Source: Posidonia oceanica
Taxonomy: Eukaryota; Streptophyta; Magnoliopsida; Alismatales; Posidoniaceae
Assembly: GCA_037176725.1 (NCBI GenBank)
Contig: JAZBRS010000075.1
Location: 71,240,001 to 71,304,000, forward strand
Length of the DNA stretch: 64,000 bases
Direction of reading: 5' to 3'
In this document: one piece after another, positions 34,925 through 46,869 of the stretch
How the letters are laid out: every line of letters begins with the position of its first letter
How positions within the stretch are numbered: the first letter of the stretch is position 1
Position numbers and translations under genes: made by a program
The notes under the pieces: model-generated
Database searches by the model: none
What the model was told of the DNA's origin: nothing
What the model saw: only the letters and a program-made list of their open reading frames with translations

Positions 34925-35760
34925 CACCCGAGCATCGCGCGCTTAGGATTCGAACCCCTGGCTCGCGTATTGCCTAAGATATCATCCTTGGCACCCGCAA
35001 GACTTTCGCAGCTTGCCGGCTTTGGATGATACTCGCAATAGTGCACGACCTTGGGATCGTCTTCTTGGTTCCGCGTGCCCGGCGCTCCATTGTCTATACA
35101 TTGCATTCCACTACATAACATTAGCACTTCATTGCATAACATCATATAGCTTTCTTGTATCCTCTGTAGAGTCAGTCCTAGTATTGCATCTCATCATTAC
35201 ACGGACATGGCGTGCTTAGGATCCGATTCCCTGGCTCGTGTATTGCTTAAGGTACTGTTCTCGACGCCTGCAAGACTTTCGCAGCTTGCCCGCTTCAGAT
35301 GGCACCTGTAGTAGTGCGCGGCCTCGGTATCGTTTTCTCGATTCCGCGTGCCCGGTGTTCCACTGTTTATACTCTGCATTTCACTGCATAGCATCGCGCG
35401 CCTAGGATTCGAATCCTTGGTTTGCGTACTGCCTAAGGTAGCTTCCTCAGCACCCGCAAGACTTTCGCAGCTTGCCGGCTTCGGATGGTGCTCGCAGTAG
35501 TGCGCGGCCTCGGATCGTTTCCTCGGTCTCGCGTGCCCCATTGCATAACATTTGCATTCTTATTGCGCTGCTACTCCTCTATAGTCATTACATCAACTTC
35601 CACATCCCATTTCCTTGTCATGGCGTGCTTAGGAAATCGAACCCCTGATCGCGCAATGCTAAGGTGACATCCCCGGCACCCGCAAGACTTTCGCAGCTTG
35701 CCGACTTAAGATGACACCCGTGGCAGTGCATGGCCAGGATCGCTTCCTCGGCGTTACATG
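34925..35760. repeat. Irregular repeats of about 190-270 bp, four copies
   Basis: The units share GCTTAGGATTCGAACCCCTG-like starts (near 34936, 35210, 35396 and 35622) and GCACCCGCAAGACTTTCGCA further on. No gene is apparent. Confidence 0.75.
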
Positions 35761-36210
35761 CCCGCCATCGCATGCACATTCACAACATCTCTTTTTCAGC
35801 ATCTTTACATTCAACCTTTTACTTTTAGCACTGGCATCACCTATGCCTACAGCAAAAGCTTGGCAAACAGCAGCCCCACGCTAGAGCTGTACACCGCTCA
35901 GCGCACCCAATCATCCGACTCTCCCGAAGTATTGCCCAGCGATGCTGCATTGCATTCTCCGCCTTTTTCGTGTGCATGCATCACCCGCTTTCCCCCCAGA
36001 GGAGTATAGCGCAATGAGCATTAGCAAAGGCATCACATTTGCATTAGCGTAAGCATTACATCTACATTCATCTGCATTCGGCGATGAGTCATGAATTTCG
36101 ATGCATTCACCAAATACGTAACTCACGTCTACAGCAACATTTGACTCTCTTTGGTCAAATGGGGTGCCTCATCAACCCTGAGCAGTGGCCTCAGTCCCCT
36201 TGACCTCGCT
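35761..36210 (+). other. End of element A internal region; nothing seen
   Basis: This is non-coding sequence with GCATTxGCAT words, leading to the polypurine tract. Confidence 0.6.
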
Positions 36211-36224
36211 CAGGGAGGGACATC
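36211..36224 (+). promoter_or_regulatory. Element A polypurine tract
   Basis: CAGGGAGGGACATC lies directly before the 3' LTR. It has the same ...GGGxCATC ending as the B tract. Confidence 0.75.
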
Positions 36225-36829
36225 TGTTGACACCCCATTTTGACAAGCTGAATTGGTGGATCTCTCTCTCTGGTGGCTTCTGGATCAAACACCTAAACCA
36301 AACCCAAAATCACACCCATTTTTCATCCCCAAAACCACTTCAAAACCCTCTCAAAACCTACACTTTTTCAACCTCGAAAACTACCAAAAACTCTAGGAAA
36401 ACCTACACTTCTTCAACCTAGAAAACCACTCCAAAAACTCTAGGAAAACCTACATTTCTTCAACCTAGAAAACCATCCAAAATCCTTAGAAAACTAGGTA
36501 AAATAATCCTTCCAAAACCTTAGAAAACCCTAAACCAAAACTCTCTCAAAACCCTAATCCCTAAACCTTCCCAAAACCCTAGAAAATCCCATCTAAAATC
36601 ATAGAAAACCCTAGATCACATCCCTCTAAACCCTAGGAACACGCTTGCCCAATCCCACACCAAATCCAGGTCTTTATCCTCCCTATCTCTCCTAATTATC
36701 CTTTTCTCTCTCCTAATTATTCTTTTTCTCTCTCCTGATTATCTTTTTCTCTTTCTTCTCTATTCTCCCCCTTTCTTCTTCTCATTTCTTTTCTAAACTC
36801 ATCATCAGCCCCATTTAACACTTCTTAAA

Positions 36830-37700
36830 ACAACTAAAGAGAAAAATCCAACCAGAAAAATAAATCAAATACCTAAAAATAATTCAAAAGAAAATCTAAT
36901 TAAAAGCAAATCAAAACTACCCAAAAACAGTTAAAACTAACTAAAAACAAACTAAAAAACTTAAAAACAATTTAAAACAATTAAGAAACAAATTTCAAGA
37001 CTTAAAACAATTAAAAAACAAATTTCAAAACTTAAAGACAATTAAAACAAATCAAAACCCATTAAAAAACAATTAAAGAAGCAAACATAAGAAAAACCAC
37101 TCAAATCCTTTAAAAAACAACCTAAAAATCTAATCAAAAACCTTAAAATTATCAAAAGAAAATTAAAACAACTAATAAACTTAAAATCAAAAGGAACAAA
37201 CTTAAATAATCAAAACAATTAAAAAACTCTAAGAAAACAATTAAAAGAAAATTTAAACAATTAACCACTAAAAAGAAGACAATTTAAAAACAATTAATAA
37301 TTAAAATCAAAGGGGAAAGACTTAATCAATTTTATTAAAAAAAACTTAAACTTAAAAACAATCAACAAACTTAATCAATTTAAAAAAAAAACTTAAAAAC
37401 AATCAACAAACTTAATCAATTTAAAAAACTTAAAAACAATCAACAAACTTAATCAAATTAAAAAACTTAAAAACAATCAACAAACTTAATCAAATTTAAA
37501 AAAAAAAACTTAAAAACCACTAACAAACTTAAAATGGAAAAGAAAACTTAAAATCAAAAAACAAACTTAAATCAAGAAGAAAATTCAAACAATTAGAAAA
37601 AATATAAGAAAACTATTAATGAACTTAAAAGAATAATTAATAGAAAAACCTAAGCATAATTACTCAAAACTCTAAAACAAACCCAATTTTAAAAAATCAA
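36830..37700. repeat. AT-rich low-complexity block in A 3' LTR
   Basis: This is the counterpart of 2000-2870, with the same AACTTAAAAACAATC-type words. It is non-coding. Confidence 0.8.
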
Positions 37701-40204
37701 AACCCAAATTCCTTTTCTTTCTTTTCTTTTCTCTTCTTCATCTTTTTCTTCTTTCTTCTTCTTTTTCCTCCTTTCCTTCTCTATTTCTTTTCTCCTTTCT
37801 CTCCACACCATAGGCCCGGCCCATTCCTCTTTTCTTCTTTTTTTTCTCCCCGCCCAACTCCTTCACTTCACCTCCTTCTTCCTCCTCTTCTTCTTTTTCT
37901 TCCACCTCCTCTCACAACCTGCAAAGGACAGCCATCCTCCTCCATCCTTTTTTCTGAAAAAATCTGCTTGACAACCTCCTGGCTCCTAGCCTCCTACCAC
38001 CACTCCACCATCATGCTCCTGCCAAGCCTACTCCCATGCCCTAGACCACTTCAAAAAATCAGACCTTCCTCCCTCTCTCCTCTCTTTTCTTCAGCTTAAA
38101 ACAACCAACAGCAACACCTCCTTTCCTTTCTTCTTTCCCAGCCAAAACCCAAAAACCAGACCATCTCTCCAACAGCTCCTCTCCCTCACCAAAACGACAG
38201 ACCTTCCTCCTCCTCCACTCTCTTTTTTTGGCCGGCAAAAAACAAAACCCACAGCCACACCATTACAGCAAAAAAGACTCCCCTTCCAACAGACCCAGCC
38301 AGCCTCCAAACACAACCCCCTCTTCTTCCTCCACACCTCCAACTACACCCAAGCAACCCACCACAACTCCATCATCTCTCCATACCCAAACCAACAGACC
38401 TCTCTCTCTCAAATTCTCTCTTTTTCTTCAAAAAAAACACACTACACCCAAGCCTCCACAGCCATCACACCTCCTCCCCTTCACTCCATCATCTCTCCAC
38501 AATCAGGCCATACTCTTCCCGAACCCAAAAACCAGAGAGAGGGAAGAAATCAGAAGAGAAGAAGAGAAGAAGAGGAGAGAGAAAATAGCAAAAGTTCCCT
38601 GATTTTCTGCGACCACCTTGGCACAGGGAAAAATCATCCAAGCCCACCACTAGATCCGCCTCGTTCCCTTCTTCGTCCCCATATTTTTATTTTCGCGTTT
38701 CGAGCCCCATAGCGCCTGCAGAAGCTCGTCGGAGTTGGCCTTCTTCCTCAACACCGTTCGCCAGAGCAGCGGCCACGTCGCCTCCCCACACCACCACGCC
38801 GCTCCATAGGCCGCCTCAGACCTCGCCGTGCCTCCACCGGACCCCTAGCAGGCCAGCCGCGCCGCCAGAACACCACTCCGCCCCCTCCTCTGCCGTCAGA
38901 AGCTCGCCCGCATTCACTTCCCCCGCATGGTACTGTAACTGCTACAGTAACCACAATAGTATAATCGCGTGGTTTTCATTTGATTTGTTTATTTCCTTAT
39001 CTTATGAACTTTACCACCACATTGCATTTCTGCCTCGATTTTTTTTCTTTTTGCTTTTAGGTCCTTCATCAGTTTATAACTCATTTAAATCTGAATAAAA
39101 ATCATATGAAATTGCATGAAAAATATGTAGTTCTGTTTATTTGCATGTTAGTCCAGCTGTAGTTCAAAACTCTTTAGTTTTCCTTTATTTTTAGCCCAGC
39201 ATGTTATTTTTATCACATGTTAGTCCTCTGCTGTTATAGTTTTTTGTTTTTTTTTTAGATCTAGCCTTTTTACTTATTTTATTTGCATATTAGTCCAGCC
39301 CTAGTTCAAAATAACTTTCTGTTCTTTATTTTCTAGTCCAGTAGCTTTTTATTTTTGCATTTTAGTTCTGTGGTTGTTAAAAGTCATTTAATTATCTGCT
39401 GTTATCTTATTAAATTGCTGTTAAGTTCTCCTATTTATTTTATTTGCTATCTAGTCCTCTGATCTGTTGTTAAATCATTTAATTTCTCATTTTTCCTTAT
39501 TGCATTGCATTTCCGTCCTGCTTTATTTCATTTTTGCATTCTAGTCCATCATTTGTAGCATCTTTTATTTGTATTTTACCTTATAAAATTGCATTTTAGC
39601 CCCTACATGATTCAAAATTACATTCCAATCTACAGCATATTTATAAAAATCATTTAAATGCATCTTTACCTTATTAAATTGCATTTCAGTCCCTGCATTT
39701 TATTTTAATTGCATTCAGACCCTCAACTTTTCGAAAACTTTGCATTTAACCCCTAACTTTTCAAAATCTTTGCATTTAGGTCCCTAACTTTTTCAAAAAG
39801 TTGCATTTAGGTCCTTAACTTTTCTAAAACACTGCGTATAGGTCTTTTCTTACATCTTTGCATGCATTGCACTCATGCATCATTGCATTTAGCATCTTTG
39901 CACACACTTAAGTACTCCTAGCTCCCACATATGTGGGAGGACCCGTTTTTTACACCCACTAGGACCCCTTTTACACTTAGATCCCTTCTTCTCCCCTGTT
40001 CTTGGCCCGTCTACCTTGAAGACTGGATATCTTCCGATTCGACCGCCGGATCTTTACAACCAAGTTACCTGGACAACCCTGGTGGAGCACACTTCAATGC
40101 AGACCAAGCACTTCTCTGATCAGGCTTCAGATCTCCAAGGTAAGTCCTCTTGAACTCCTGCACAGCATCTTTTGCACATCATTTGCATTGCATGGCTTTT
40201 CGAT

Positions 40205-40905
40205 GCTTTGTTTTGCTTGTTTCTTGCACCGTTTTGCGTGCCAACTTTATTTCTTGCACCGTTTTGCGTGCCTGCTTTGTTTCTTGCACTATTTTGCGTG
40301 CCTGCTATGTTTCTCGCATCATTTTGCGTGCCCGCTTTGTTTCTTGCACCGCTTCACGTGCCTGCTTTGTTTCTCGCACCGTTTTGCGTGCCAGCTTTGT
40401 TTCTTGCACCGTTTTGCGTACTTGCTTTGTTTCTAGCACTATTTTGCGTGCCTGCTTTGTTTCTTGTACCGTTTTGCGTGCCTGCTTTATTTCTTGCACC
40501 GTTTTACGTGCCCACTTTGTCTTTTGCACCGTTTTGCGTGCATGCTTTGTTTCTCACATCGTTTTGCGTGCTTGCTTTGTTTCTTGCACCGTTTTGCGTA
40601 CCGACTTTGTTTCTTGCACCGTTTCGCGTGCCTGCTTTGTTTCTTGCATTATTTTGCTTGCCGACTTTGTTTCTTGCACTGTTTCGCGTGCCTGCTTTGT
40701 TTCTTACACCGTTTTGCGTGCCAACTTTGTTTCTTACACCGTTTCGTGTGCCTACTTTGTTTCTTGCATTGTTTTGCATGTCGACTTTGTTTCTTGCACC
40801 GTTTCGCGTGCCTACTTTGTTTCTCACACCGTTTTACGTGCTTGCTTTATTTCTTGCACCATTTTGCGTGCCGACTTTGTTTCTCGCACCGTTTTACGTG
40901 TTTGA
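40205..40905. repeat. 30-bp minisatellite in A 3' LTR, about 23 copies
   Basis: This array has the same 30-bp unit as at 5390-6150 but a different copy number and no early phase shift, so one frame stays open throughout. The two arrays have diverged in length since A inserted. Confidence 0.9.
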
Positions 40906-41601
40906 CGTTGTTTTCTCTTGCATGTCGCCCGCATTGCCTGGTTTTACCGATGTTTTGTTTTATCGCCTGCATTTGCATATAGGGCTGTATTGCTTACTGC
41001 CTGGAGTTCTCACGAACCATGGTTCGCCCGGTTCGGAACACAGACAGCACTGCTGAGCACTTAGATAGCACGATTAATTCCTTGCACGCATTTCATCACT
41101 TAGAACACACCTTTGAGCATCTAATTAGGCATTCATGGCACTTAGGCATTCAAAGTATGCATTTCCCTGTGTATGCGAGCGTAAGCCTAGAAAGACCGAT
41201 TCTCGGGCGTGTCGGGGGTGCCTAACACCTTCACCGTGCATAACAGGAGTCCTTACCCTTTCTCACGCCCCGTAATGACCATATTGCCCTTATCCTTGGC
41301 ACAAGTTACATCATTTGCATTCCATCGCATCTCATTTCCTTTGCATTGCATTGCATCTTTTGCTTGATTTTGCGTGTTTATTCATGCATTTCCCCGATTT
41401 TCCTTGTCTCCCGACTTAATAGATACAGTGGCGACTCTGAATTGTCTTATCTTCTTCTTTTCTTCCCTTTTTTCCCTTTTTAAGTGTTTTCGAGTTAAGT
41501 CTTCCTTCTCGGACACAGCCGCTAATAGTAAGCCTGATTCTGTTCGGTGCACGCGAGCTTTGCCAATGTGCATGGACGATCTGAACACCGGGATTACTAT
41601 A

Positions 41602-41606
41602 GTGGC
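41602..41606. repeat. Target-site duplication of element A, right copy (GTGGC)
   Basis: This is the right-hand partner of 1389-1393. It directly follows the LTR end (...ACTATA) and directly precedes LINE RNase H codons. Confidence 0.9.
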
Positions 41607-42170
41607 AATGTTAGAATTGCTTTTTCTTATTTCTATGGCAAGATTACAAATAATGAGGCTGAGATAAGAGCTATTTGGGATATTCTGGTCTTATGTGAGG
41701 CGTATGGTATAGACGTGGCTGGGGTCCAGTCTGACTCTTTGCAGGTGGTGCATATGTTACAGAGGAAGATTTCTGTTAGCTGGAGATGCTTTACTTGGTG
41801 GTGGCGTATATTAAATCGTTTTAATGTTAGCTTCTCTCATTGTTATCAGGAGGGCAATTTTGCAGTTGACTTTCTAGCTAAGGAGGGAGGCCGCCTACAC
41901 AATCATCAAGTTTACTTTAATTTTTTACAGCTTCCTAGGGAACTCAGGGGTATTTGTAATCTTGATAGATGGGGGATTCCTAGTTTGCAAACTAGAGGGA
42001 GTACTGATTAGTCTTTTTCTCCTCTTCTTTTTTCAAAGGGCATGGGTTTTGGAGAGGAGTTTTTTCAGACTAATCATTGGACTGGTGATTAATGGGTCCA
42101 TATCCTTTACTAGAGGTGTATCATTCCTTTTGTACTCTTTTATCATAGCAATAACAATTTTTATTTGCCC
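41607..42170 (+). pseudogene. LINE ORF2 3' end: rest of RNase H and 3' UTR
   Basis: This is the continuation of the LINE coding sequence from 1393. Removing 1394-41606 rejoins the codons in phase. The remaining RNase H carboxylates are visible: NNEAE (second), QSDSLQ (third) and FAVDFLAKEG (fourth), so all four catalytic acidic residues are present across the two halves. The reading frame stops at 42009-42011. A 3' UTR of about 160 bases follows and runs into a poly(A) tract. There is no stop within this half, but the upstream lesions make the whole copy non-functional. Confidence 0.88.
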
Positions 42171-42188
42171 AAAAAAAAAAAAAAAAAA
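42171..42188 (+). repeat. LINE poly(A) tail
   Basis: Eighteen consecutive A residues end the LINE. Sequence from 42189 onward matches the leader of the minus-strand Tat elements (compare 46890 and 58840), so this is the junction where the LINE was inserted. The matching target duplication would be at the LINE 5' end, outside the window. Confidence 0.85.
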
Positions 42189-42600
42189 GCCAATCACCTC
42201 ATACCTTGTTCCTTAGGCCAGTTATTAAAAGAAAACAAAGAAAATTTTGGAAAACAGAATGGAATTCTGTCCAGAGATGTTGAACGCTGGATCTGGAGCG
42301 TTCAATGTTGAACGCCCAGATTCCTATGTTTAACACACTGACAGGAATTTTTCAGAAAAAATAGTATTTTTTACTCAACCACCCCCTATTCTAGAGAATC
42401 AAAACAAAAAAGGGGAGGTGGTTGCATACATTTTTGCGTATAAAAAACAAAAACCCAAACAAAGAAGGGGTCGTGGTGTCTCAAAACACTAAGAGGAATT
42501 TCACTACGACCTTGAAAATCTGCAAAAATAAAAGAAGGATTGCAAAGGAAAAGAAAGAAGAAGAAGAGAATATTCACCTAGCACAGGGGCACTTTTAGCC
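42189..42600 (-). other. Element F leader with conserved stem-loop
   Basis: This is homologous to E (46870-47300) and C (58820-59430). It holds TTGAACGC/GCGTTCAA words at 42279-42317 and the long inverted repeat GGTCGTGG...CTACGACC at 42469-42511. Confidence 0.7.
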
Positions 42601-42618
42601 ATCCCATCGTGATCGCCA
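42601..42618 (-). promoter_or_regulatory. Element F primer-binding site
   Basis: TGGCGATCACGATGGGAT on the minus strand lies three bases from the LTR end. It resembles the tRNA-Arg(TCG) complement. Confidence 0.65.
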
Positions 42619-42621
42619 ATC

Positions 42622-43893
42622 TGTGGATATGGGGTTTTGGAGGAGAAAAGCTTGTTTTTTCTATTTTGCTTTCTTAGTGCCCCCTTTTCTTGTATCCGAT
42701 TCCGACACTCCACGTGTATCGAAACTGGTGTGATCGCCACTCTCGGTTTGCTTGCGCTGGCCCTCGAGACGCTTTGGGAGATGTGATATGTTTTGCGGGT
42801 TCATCTATCTTGGGACAATGCCAGCGTTGCCCAAGGGTGCCCGTGCTTGGTGAGTTTCTTCTTCTTCTTCTTTTCCTAGCAAAACAGATTTAGAGATGTG
42901 GATTAAATATAGTGTAGTAAGTGATCTAAGGTAAATAGAAAATGATATAAAATAAACAAAGAAAAATACTTACCCAAGGGGTTTTATCCCTCCGATTGCA
43001 ACTATGTATGAATGCCTAGCTACAACAATATATGAAATGAAATGCGATTTGCAAAAATAAAAAGAAAACCCCCTTTGTTTATTTAAGAAATGCAATATGT
43101 CATTGGCGTGGTTGGAGAAGGAAGAAGACTCAAGCTCTCTCAAAACTCTTTCTCAACATAATTTCTCTCAAGATTCTGGCTCAAAACTCTTTCAATTTTC
43201 TCTCAAAAATTCCTCTAAAATTCCCTCCTCCACTCAAATTTGTGTCCCCTCACTCAAGTTCCTCTCCAAAAAAAAAAACCTCCCTCAACCGTCCCTTTGG
43301 CTGTGGGGGTACCCCTGCTTTTATAGAAGCAGGGAAGGAACAGATATGGATTAAATGGCCAGATCAGTAAACTTTCTAATTCAGGGGTTTTAGAAGCTGC
43401 AATCCCAGCATATAATGTTAAAAGCTGGAATCCCAGCGTATAACGACCTCCGAGGTACAGCTGCCAAGATAAATAAATATTCCCCTAATAAAGATTAATT
43501 AAGAGTCAGTAAGCCAGTTTTAATTGCCTTGACTGGTCAACAGACTCCAAAGAAGGCAAGAACATGGATTTCGTATTTGGCAAAATAAGGAAAGTTTGTG
43601 TCTGGTACTGGCCTTCAACGTTAAATACTGGAAAACCAATGTCTTACGTTATAAGCTGGGATTCCAGCGTATAATGCCCTCAGTCAGTCCACCTTCCAAA
43701 TTTGGTCAAGAAATTAAGGATACTCAAGTAGTTGACACTGAAACCTCAAAAAGGGAGGAAGATAATGTTTTGAACTGGGGAATGGGCATTTGGTTCAAGT
43801 GAGAGGGCTTGGATTGAGCAAAGAGCCTCTAGGGATGACCTGGTGCAAAAGACTACACTACCATGAAGGGAGTGCCAAAACGGGGTATCTACA
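42622..43893 (-). repeat. Element F 5' LTR
   Basis: On the minus strand it starts TGTAGATACCCCGTTTTGG and ends CCCCATATCCACA. It is homologous to the C LTRs but clearly diverged. A TATAAAAG promoter word is at 43325-43318. It has variant hairpin words (for example CAGCGTATAA) near 43390-43450 and 43610-43675. Confidence 0.85.
43318..43325 (-). promoter_or_regulatory. TATA box of F LTR
   Basis: TATAAAAG on the minus strand lies in a GCTTCTATAAAAGC context like that of C. Confidence 0.65.
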
Positions 43894-45475
43894 GCTAGCA
43901 CGGGCATTGGCAATGGTTCTTGCTCTAGCATGGGTGCGGGCTCTGGCACGGGCACAGGCATTGGCATTGATTGTTGCTCTAGCTCGGGTGCTGGCTCTAG
44001 CACGGGCACGGGCATTAGCATTGATTGTTGCTCTAGCTTGGGTGCTAGCTCTGGCATTGGTTCTGGCGCGGGCATGGGCATTGGCATTGGCTTGTCTTTC
44101 TTGAAAATGCCCCACATATTTCGACTGCCTTGCAAGAGTGGTGTCTTAACCTCCCCTGTATATTTTATTGGCTTGCTTGAGCGTGTTAGAGGTTGCTGCC
44201 TCCATGTTGGTTGAGCTTGTTGTATTCTTAGCACCTGTGCAACTACTAGCTCTTGGTGCAGTGCTGGCTCTAGCACGTGGTGTTGTGTTGGCTGGACTGG
44301 AGCTTGCCATAGACATGCAATGGGTTGTGGTTGCCTCCAATGTTGCCTTTTATTGCCATAATAGTTGTTGCATCTTCCTTGAATTTGATTAACTGTGGTT
44401 TGATCGATGTCATCTTCAATCGGTTGTGGTTCTTCAAATTCATGGATATTCTCCCAAACTGATGCTACCACCTCGTATAATGCTGAAATGGATGGGCAGT
44501 AGGCATTGGCGAGTCCGTTCTTCATTGGTCCTGTGGTGTTAGCTATCAGCTTTTGGACTATTTGTTTCTCTGGGATTTTTAGGCCTGATTTCGCAGCCAT
44601 GTCTCTCCACCGATTTGCATAAGTGAACCAGTCTACGTCAGGTTCCATCATTTCCTTTGCCAAGTTGAGGAAGGTTCGCTTGGACTCCACCTTATACTGG
44701 TACTTGAGCAGGAAGCTTTCTTGAATTTGCTTGAAGCTGCTTATTTCTTCCTTGCTCAGTGACATGAACCACTCCATGGGCTCCCCTTCAAGGAAATAGA
44801 AGAACAGGTGGATAAGGAGCCCTAAGTCATGGCAGTAAGGTGCGGCCTCCATTTGGAATCTCATGATGTGGCTTTGTGGATTTGTGGTTCCATCAAATTT
44901 GGGCATCTTTGGATACTCGAAGCCTAGAGGTAGCCAAAAAGGAGGGAACTTGCCCATATCGAAGGAAGGCGACGTTTGAGTGTGTACTCCCAGTGCACTG
45001 AGCATCTTCCTCAGTTCTGCCAAGTCAGTGGTGCTTATCTGAGCTACTTGATCATTTGAATTTGAAGCCTGAGGGAACCGTTCTGGTTGACTGGAGAATA
45101 GTGGATTGACTCTTCCTTTATACTGGCCATGTGGCTACTGCTGTGATTGCTCAAAGAACAAAGGATGGCCCCATGTTGGGAATCTTCCATTGGGGTCGTT
45201 TCTCTGCCCCTGGCGTTCGGTGTCCGGTGGTGCATTTCCTTGCTGTCCCTGGTATAGACCTTCAGGGATGTGGTTTGCGACAGGCCTTCATAGTCCTTCA
45301 CTAGGGAGGTAGTACCAAGATGGAGATCATGTTGATTTGATATGCCCGTTGGGCCAGGTTGGTTGGTGTTGCTGTAAAGGAAGCGACACACGGTTTGATA
45401 TTGGATCGAGTCGCGATCCATTTCTTCTCCAGTGGTTGAATGGTATATCTTCATATTGGGTTCCTCCTTAGGCAA
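43894..45475 (-). pseudogene. Element E gag, truncated by element F
   Basis: This gag reads on the minus strand. The core is MPKFDGTTNPQSHIMRF near 44910, EGEPMEWFMSLS near 44780, then FTYANRWRDMAAKSG near 44610, the standard Ty3/gypsy gag order and close in pattern to B. A Met/Pro-rich degenerate repeat (MPMPVPVPEPAP type, about 44100-43900) follows the core. The frame then runs into the F LTR at 43893, so zinc knuckle and everything downstream are cut away. The N-terminal part above 45023 needs one frameshift and contains a TAG near 45137, so the start at about 45475 is uncertain. It would encode the particle protein of an active copy; here it is dead. Confidence 0.85.
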
Positions 45476-46869
45476 GTTATCAGTGTCTTAGCAATTTCTG
45501 TTATGCTCAGGGTATTCAACTTTGAATTTAGACATGCATTTCAACTATAAATCTGTCTTAAGTTTCTATAAAATGTAAGACACACCAAAATCTGCGTCTA
45601 ACATAAGATGCAGACTTTACAACGTCTAACACTTGTATATGGCAATTTGGCAGTGTTGAACACTGACTGTGACCCGTTCAACGTTAGATGCTGAGATTTG
45701 TGCGTCTAACACTCCTGAATAGAATTTGGCAGTGTTGAACGCTGAGATTTAGCCATTCAATGTTAAACGTTGTACAGGCTATGTTTAACACTTTAAGCTC
45801 CTGATAGTAATTTTTCCAAAAAAAATTCCCACTAATTTGGTGGGAGATTGCTTAGTGAAATTAAACACCAACCTTTTCAAAGGCTTTTACAGACTCTATC
45901 ACTCAATTTCCTTCTTTCCTTGTTTTTCTCTCTCTCCTTTTTTCTTCTGAATTTTTCTTCTCTTTTTTTTTTGATTTTCTTTTTTTTTTCTTTTTTTTTA
46001 CTAATAATGGGAAAAGATTACAAGGTTTACAAAAAAAGAAAAAACTACAAATGGCTTTGCGACCTAATACAAGTTTCTATAAGATGAAAAATAAAGATTA
46101 AACTGAAAATGACTTGCTTATAGACCCTGTTCAATCATTCACCCTGTATCATTCATCATTCACCACAAATAAAAGCCAGAAATCAAAGAAAAGAACAGAC
46201 AATGTGTTGAACGCTAAGATTACTGCATTCAACGTAGAACACAGGATTTCAAGCGTTCAACACCCTTGTTTCAGACAACTGCACAGAAACACTTTCAAAC
46301 AGCGATTAAGTGTTTGATTTTTGGATTTTCACATTATTTTTAGTGTCTTAATCTTGTGTGGCTCTCAGGGTGCCTAAAGCTTGGGTATGGCTGACTTCAT
46401 GGGTTTGTCTATGGATCCTCACAAATGGGACAAAATTTCCTTCTTCTTTGGTACTGCCCCCTACCTCAACTCCTGAGGATGTTAGGAGGAGCCTAAGCAC
46501 ACTTAGATCCCTACCCCGTAGAGGTAGAGCCTAGCGTACTCAGGATTGATTGGGTCTCTCACAATTTAAGCACAAACAATCCACAACAAACCACCGAAGG
46601 GGGGGAGAAGAATGCAAATCTAAACTTGGGGTTCTAACTTACTTCCACATGGAGCAAGGGAAAGAAGAGTGCCCCTTGTGAAAGCAAGTAACAACACAAA
46701 CACCTCTCTTAAGTCCTTTGCAACAGAGGTGCTCAGGATTTAAGTGGTTATTTTGTGTAATCCAAGAAAAGACACAAACAGACTAGTTCCCAATAAGGGC
46801 CATGCAAGTCATACAGAAAAACTTGATTTTTTTTTTATATTTAGATTTTGAAAAGCACCTGAAAATCAA
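45476..46869 (-). other. Element E region between leader and gag; no gene seen
   Basis: This is non-coding. It contains many GCGTCTAAC/GCGTTCAAC-type words (45590-45780, 46200-46265) and a T-rich tract (45900-46005). Confidence 0.6.

Larger units (their letters stand above)
1394..41601 (+). mobile_element. Element A: Ogre-type Ty3/gypsy retrotransposon with giant LTRs, gag only, split by element B
   Basis: The element is bounded by two LTRs of about 5.45 and 5.38 kb that begin TGTTGACACC and end ACTACA or ACTATA, with a perfect 5-bp target duplication. A tRNA-Arg-like primer site follows the left LTR and a polypurine tract precedes the right LTR. Long LTRs, a TGTTGACACC start and a tRNA-Arg primer site are known traits of Ogre elements. 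Without the nested element B (7905-29634) the internal part is only about 7.6 kb. It holds a gag-like frame but no protease, RT, RNase H or integrase that I can see. I infer a non-autonomous gag-bearing derivative that would depend on another copy's enzymes. Confidence 0.88.
36225..41601 (+). repeat. Element A 3' LTR
   Basis: This is the second LTR of element A, colinear with 1394-6843 and with the same sub-blocks (AT-rich 36830-37700, pyrimidine-rich 37700-38530, minisatellite about 40205-40905). It is preceded by the polypurine tract and followed by the duplicated GTGGC. Differences from the 5' LTR are visible every few tens of bases, more than between the two LTRs of B. This fits A being older than B; identity was not computed. 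Confidence 0.92.
42189..43893 (-). mobile_element. Element F: minus-strand Tat-type element, 5' LTR and part of leader
   Basis: Reading on the minus strand, an LTR (43893 to 42622) is followed by a primer site and a leader that stops at 42189, where the LINE is inserted. Its right edge cuts the gag of element E. The LTR and leader resemble those of C. The rest of F must lie left of the window, beyond the LINE. Confidence 0.8.

Noticed and set aside
34930..35660. T-loop-like word (GGTTCGAATCC on the minus strand) suggesting tRNA or Pol III promoters
   Set aside because: No cloverleaf, acceptor stem or A box could be built around it, and it varies between repeat units.
42189..42210. LINE target-site duplication
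   Set aside because: Only the right side is in the window, so the duplication cannot be confirmed.
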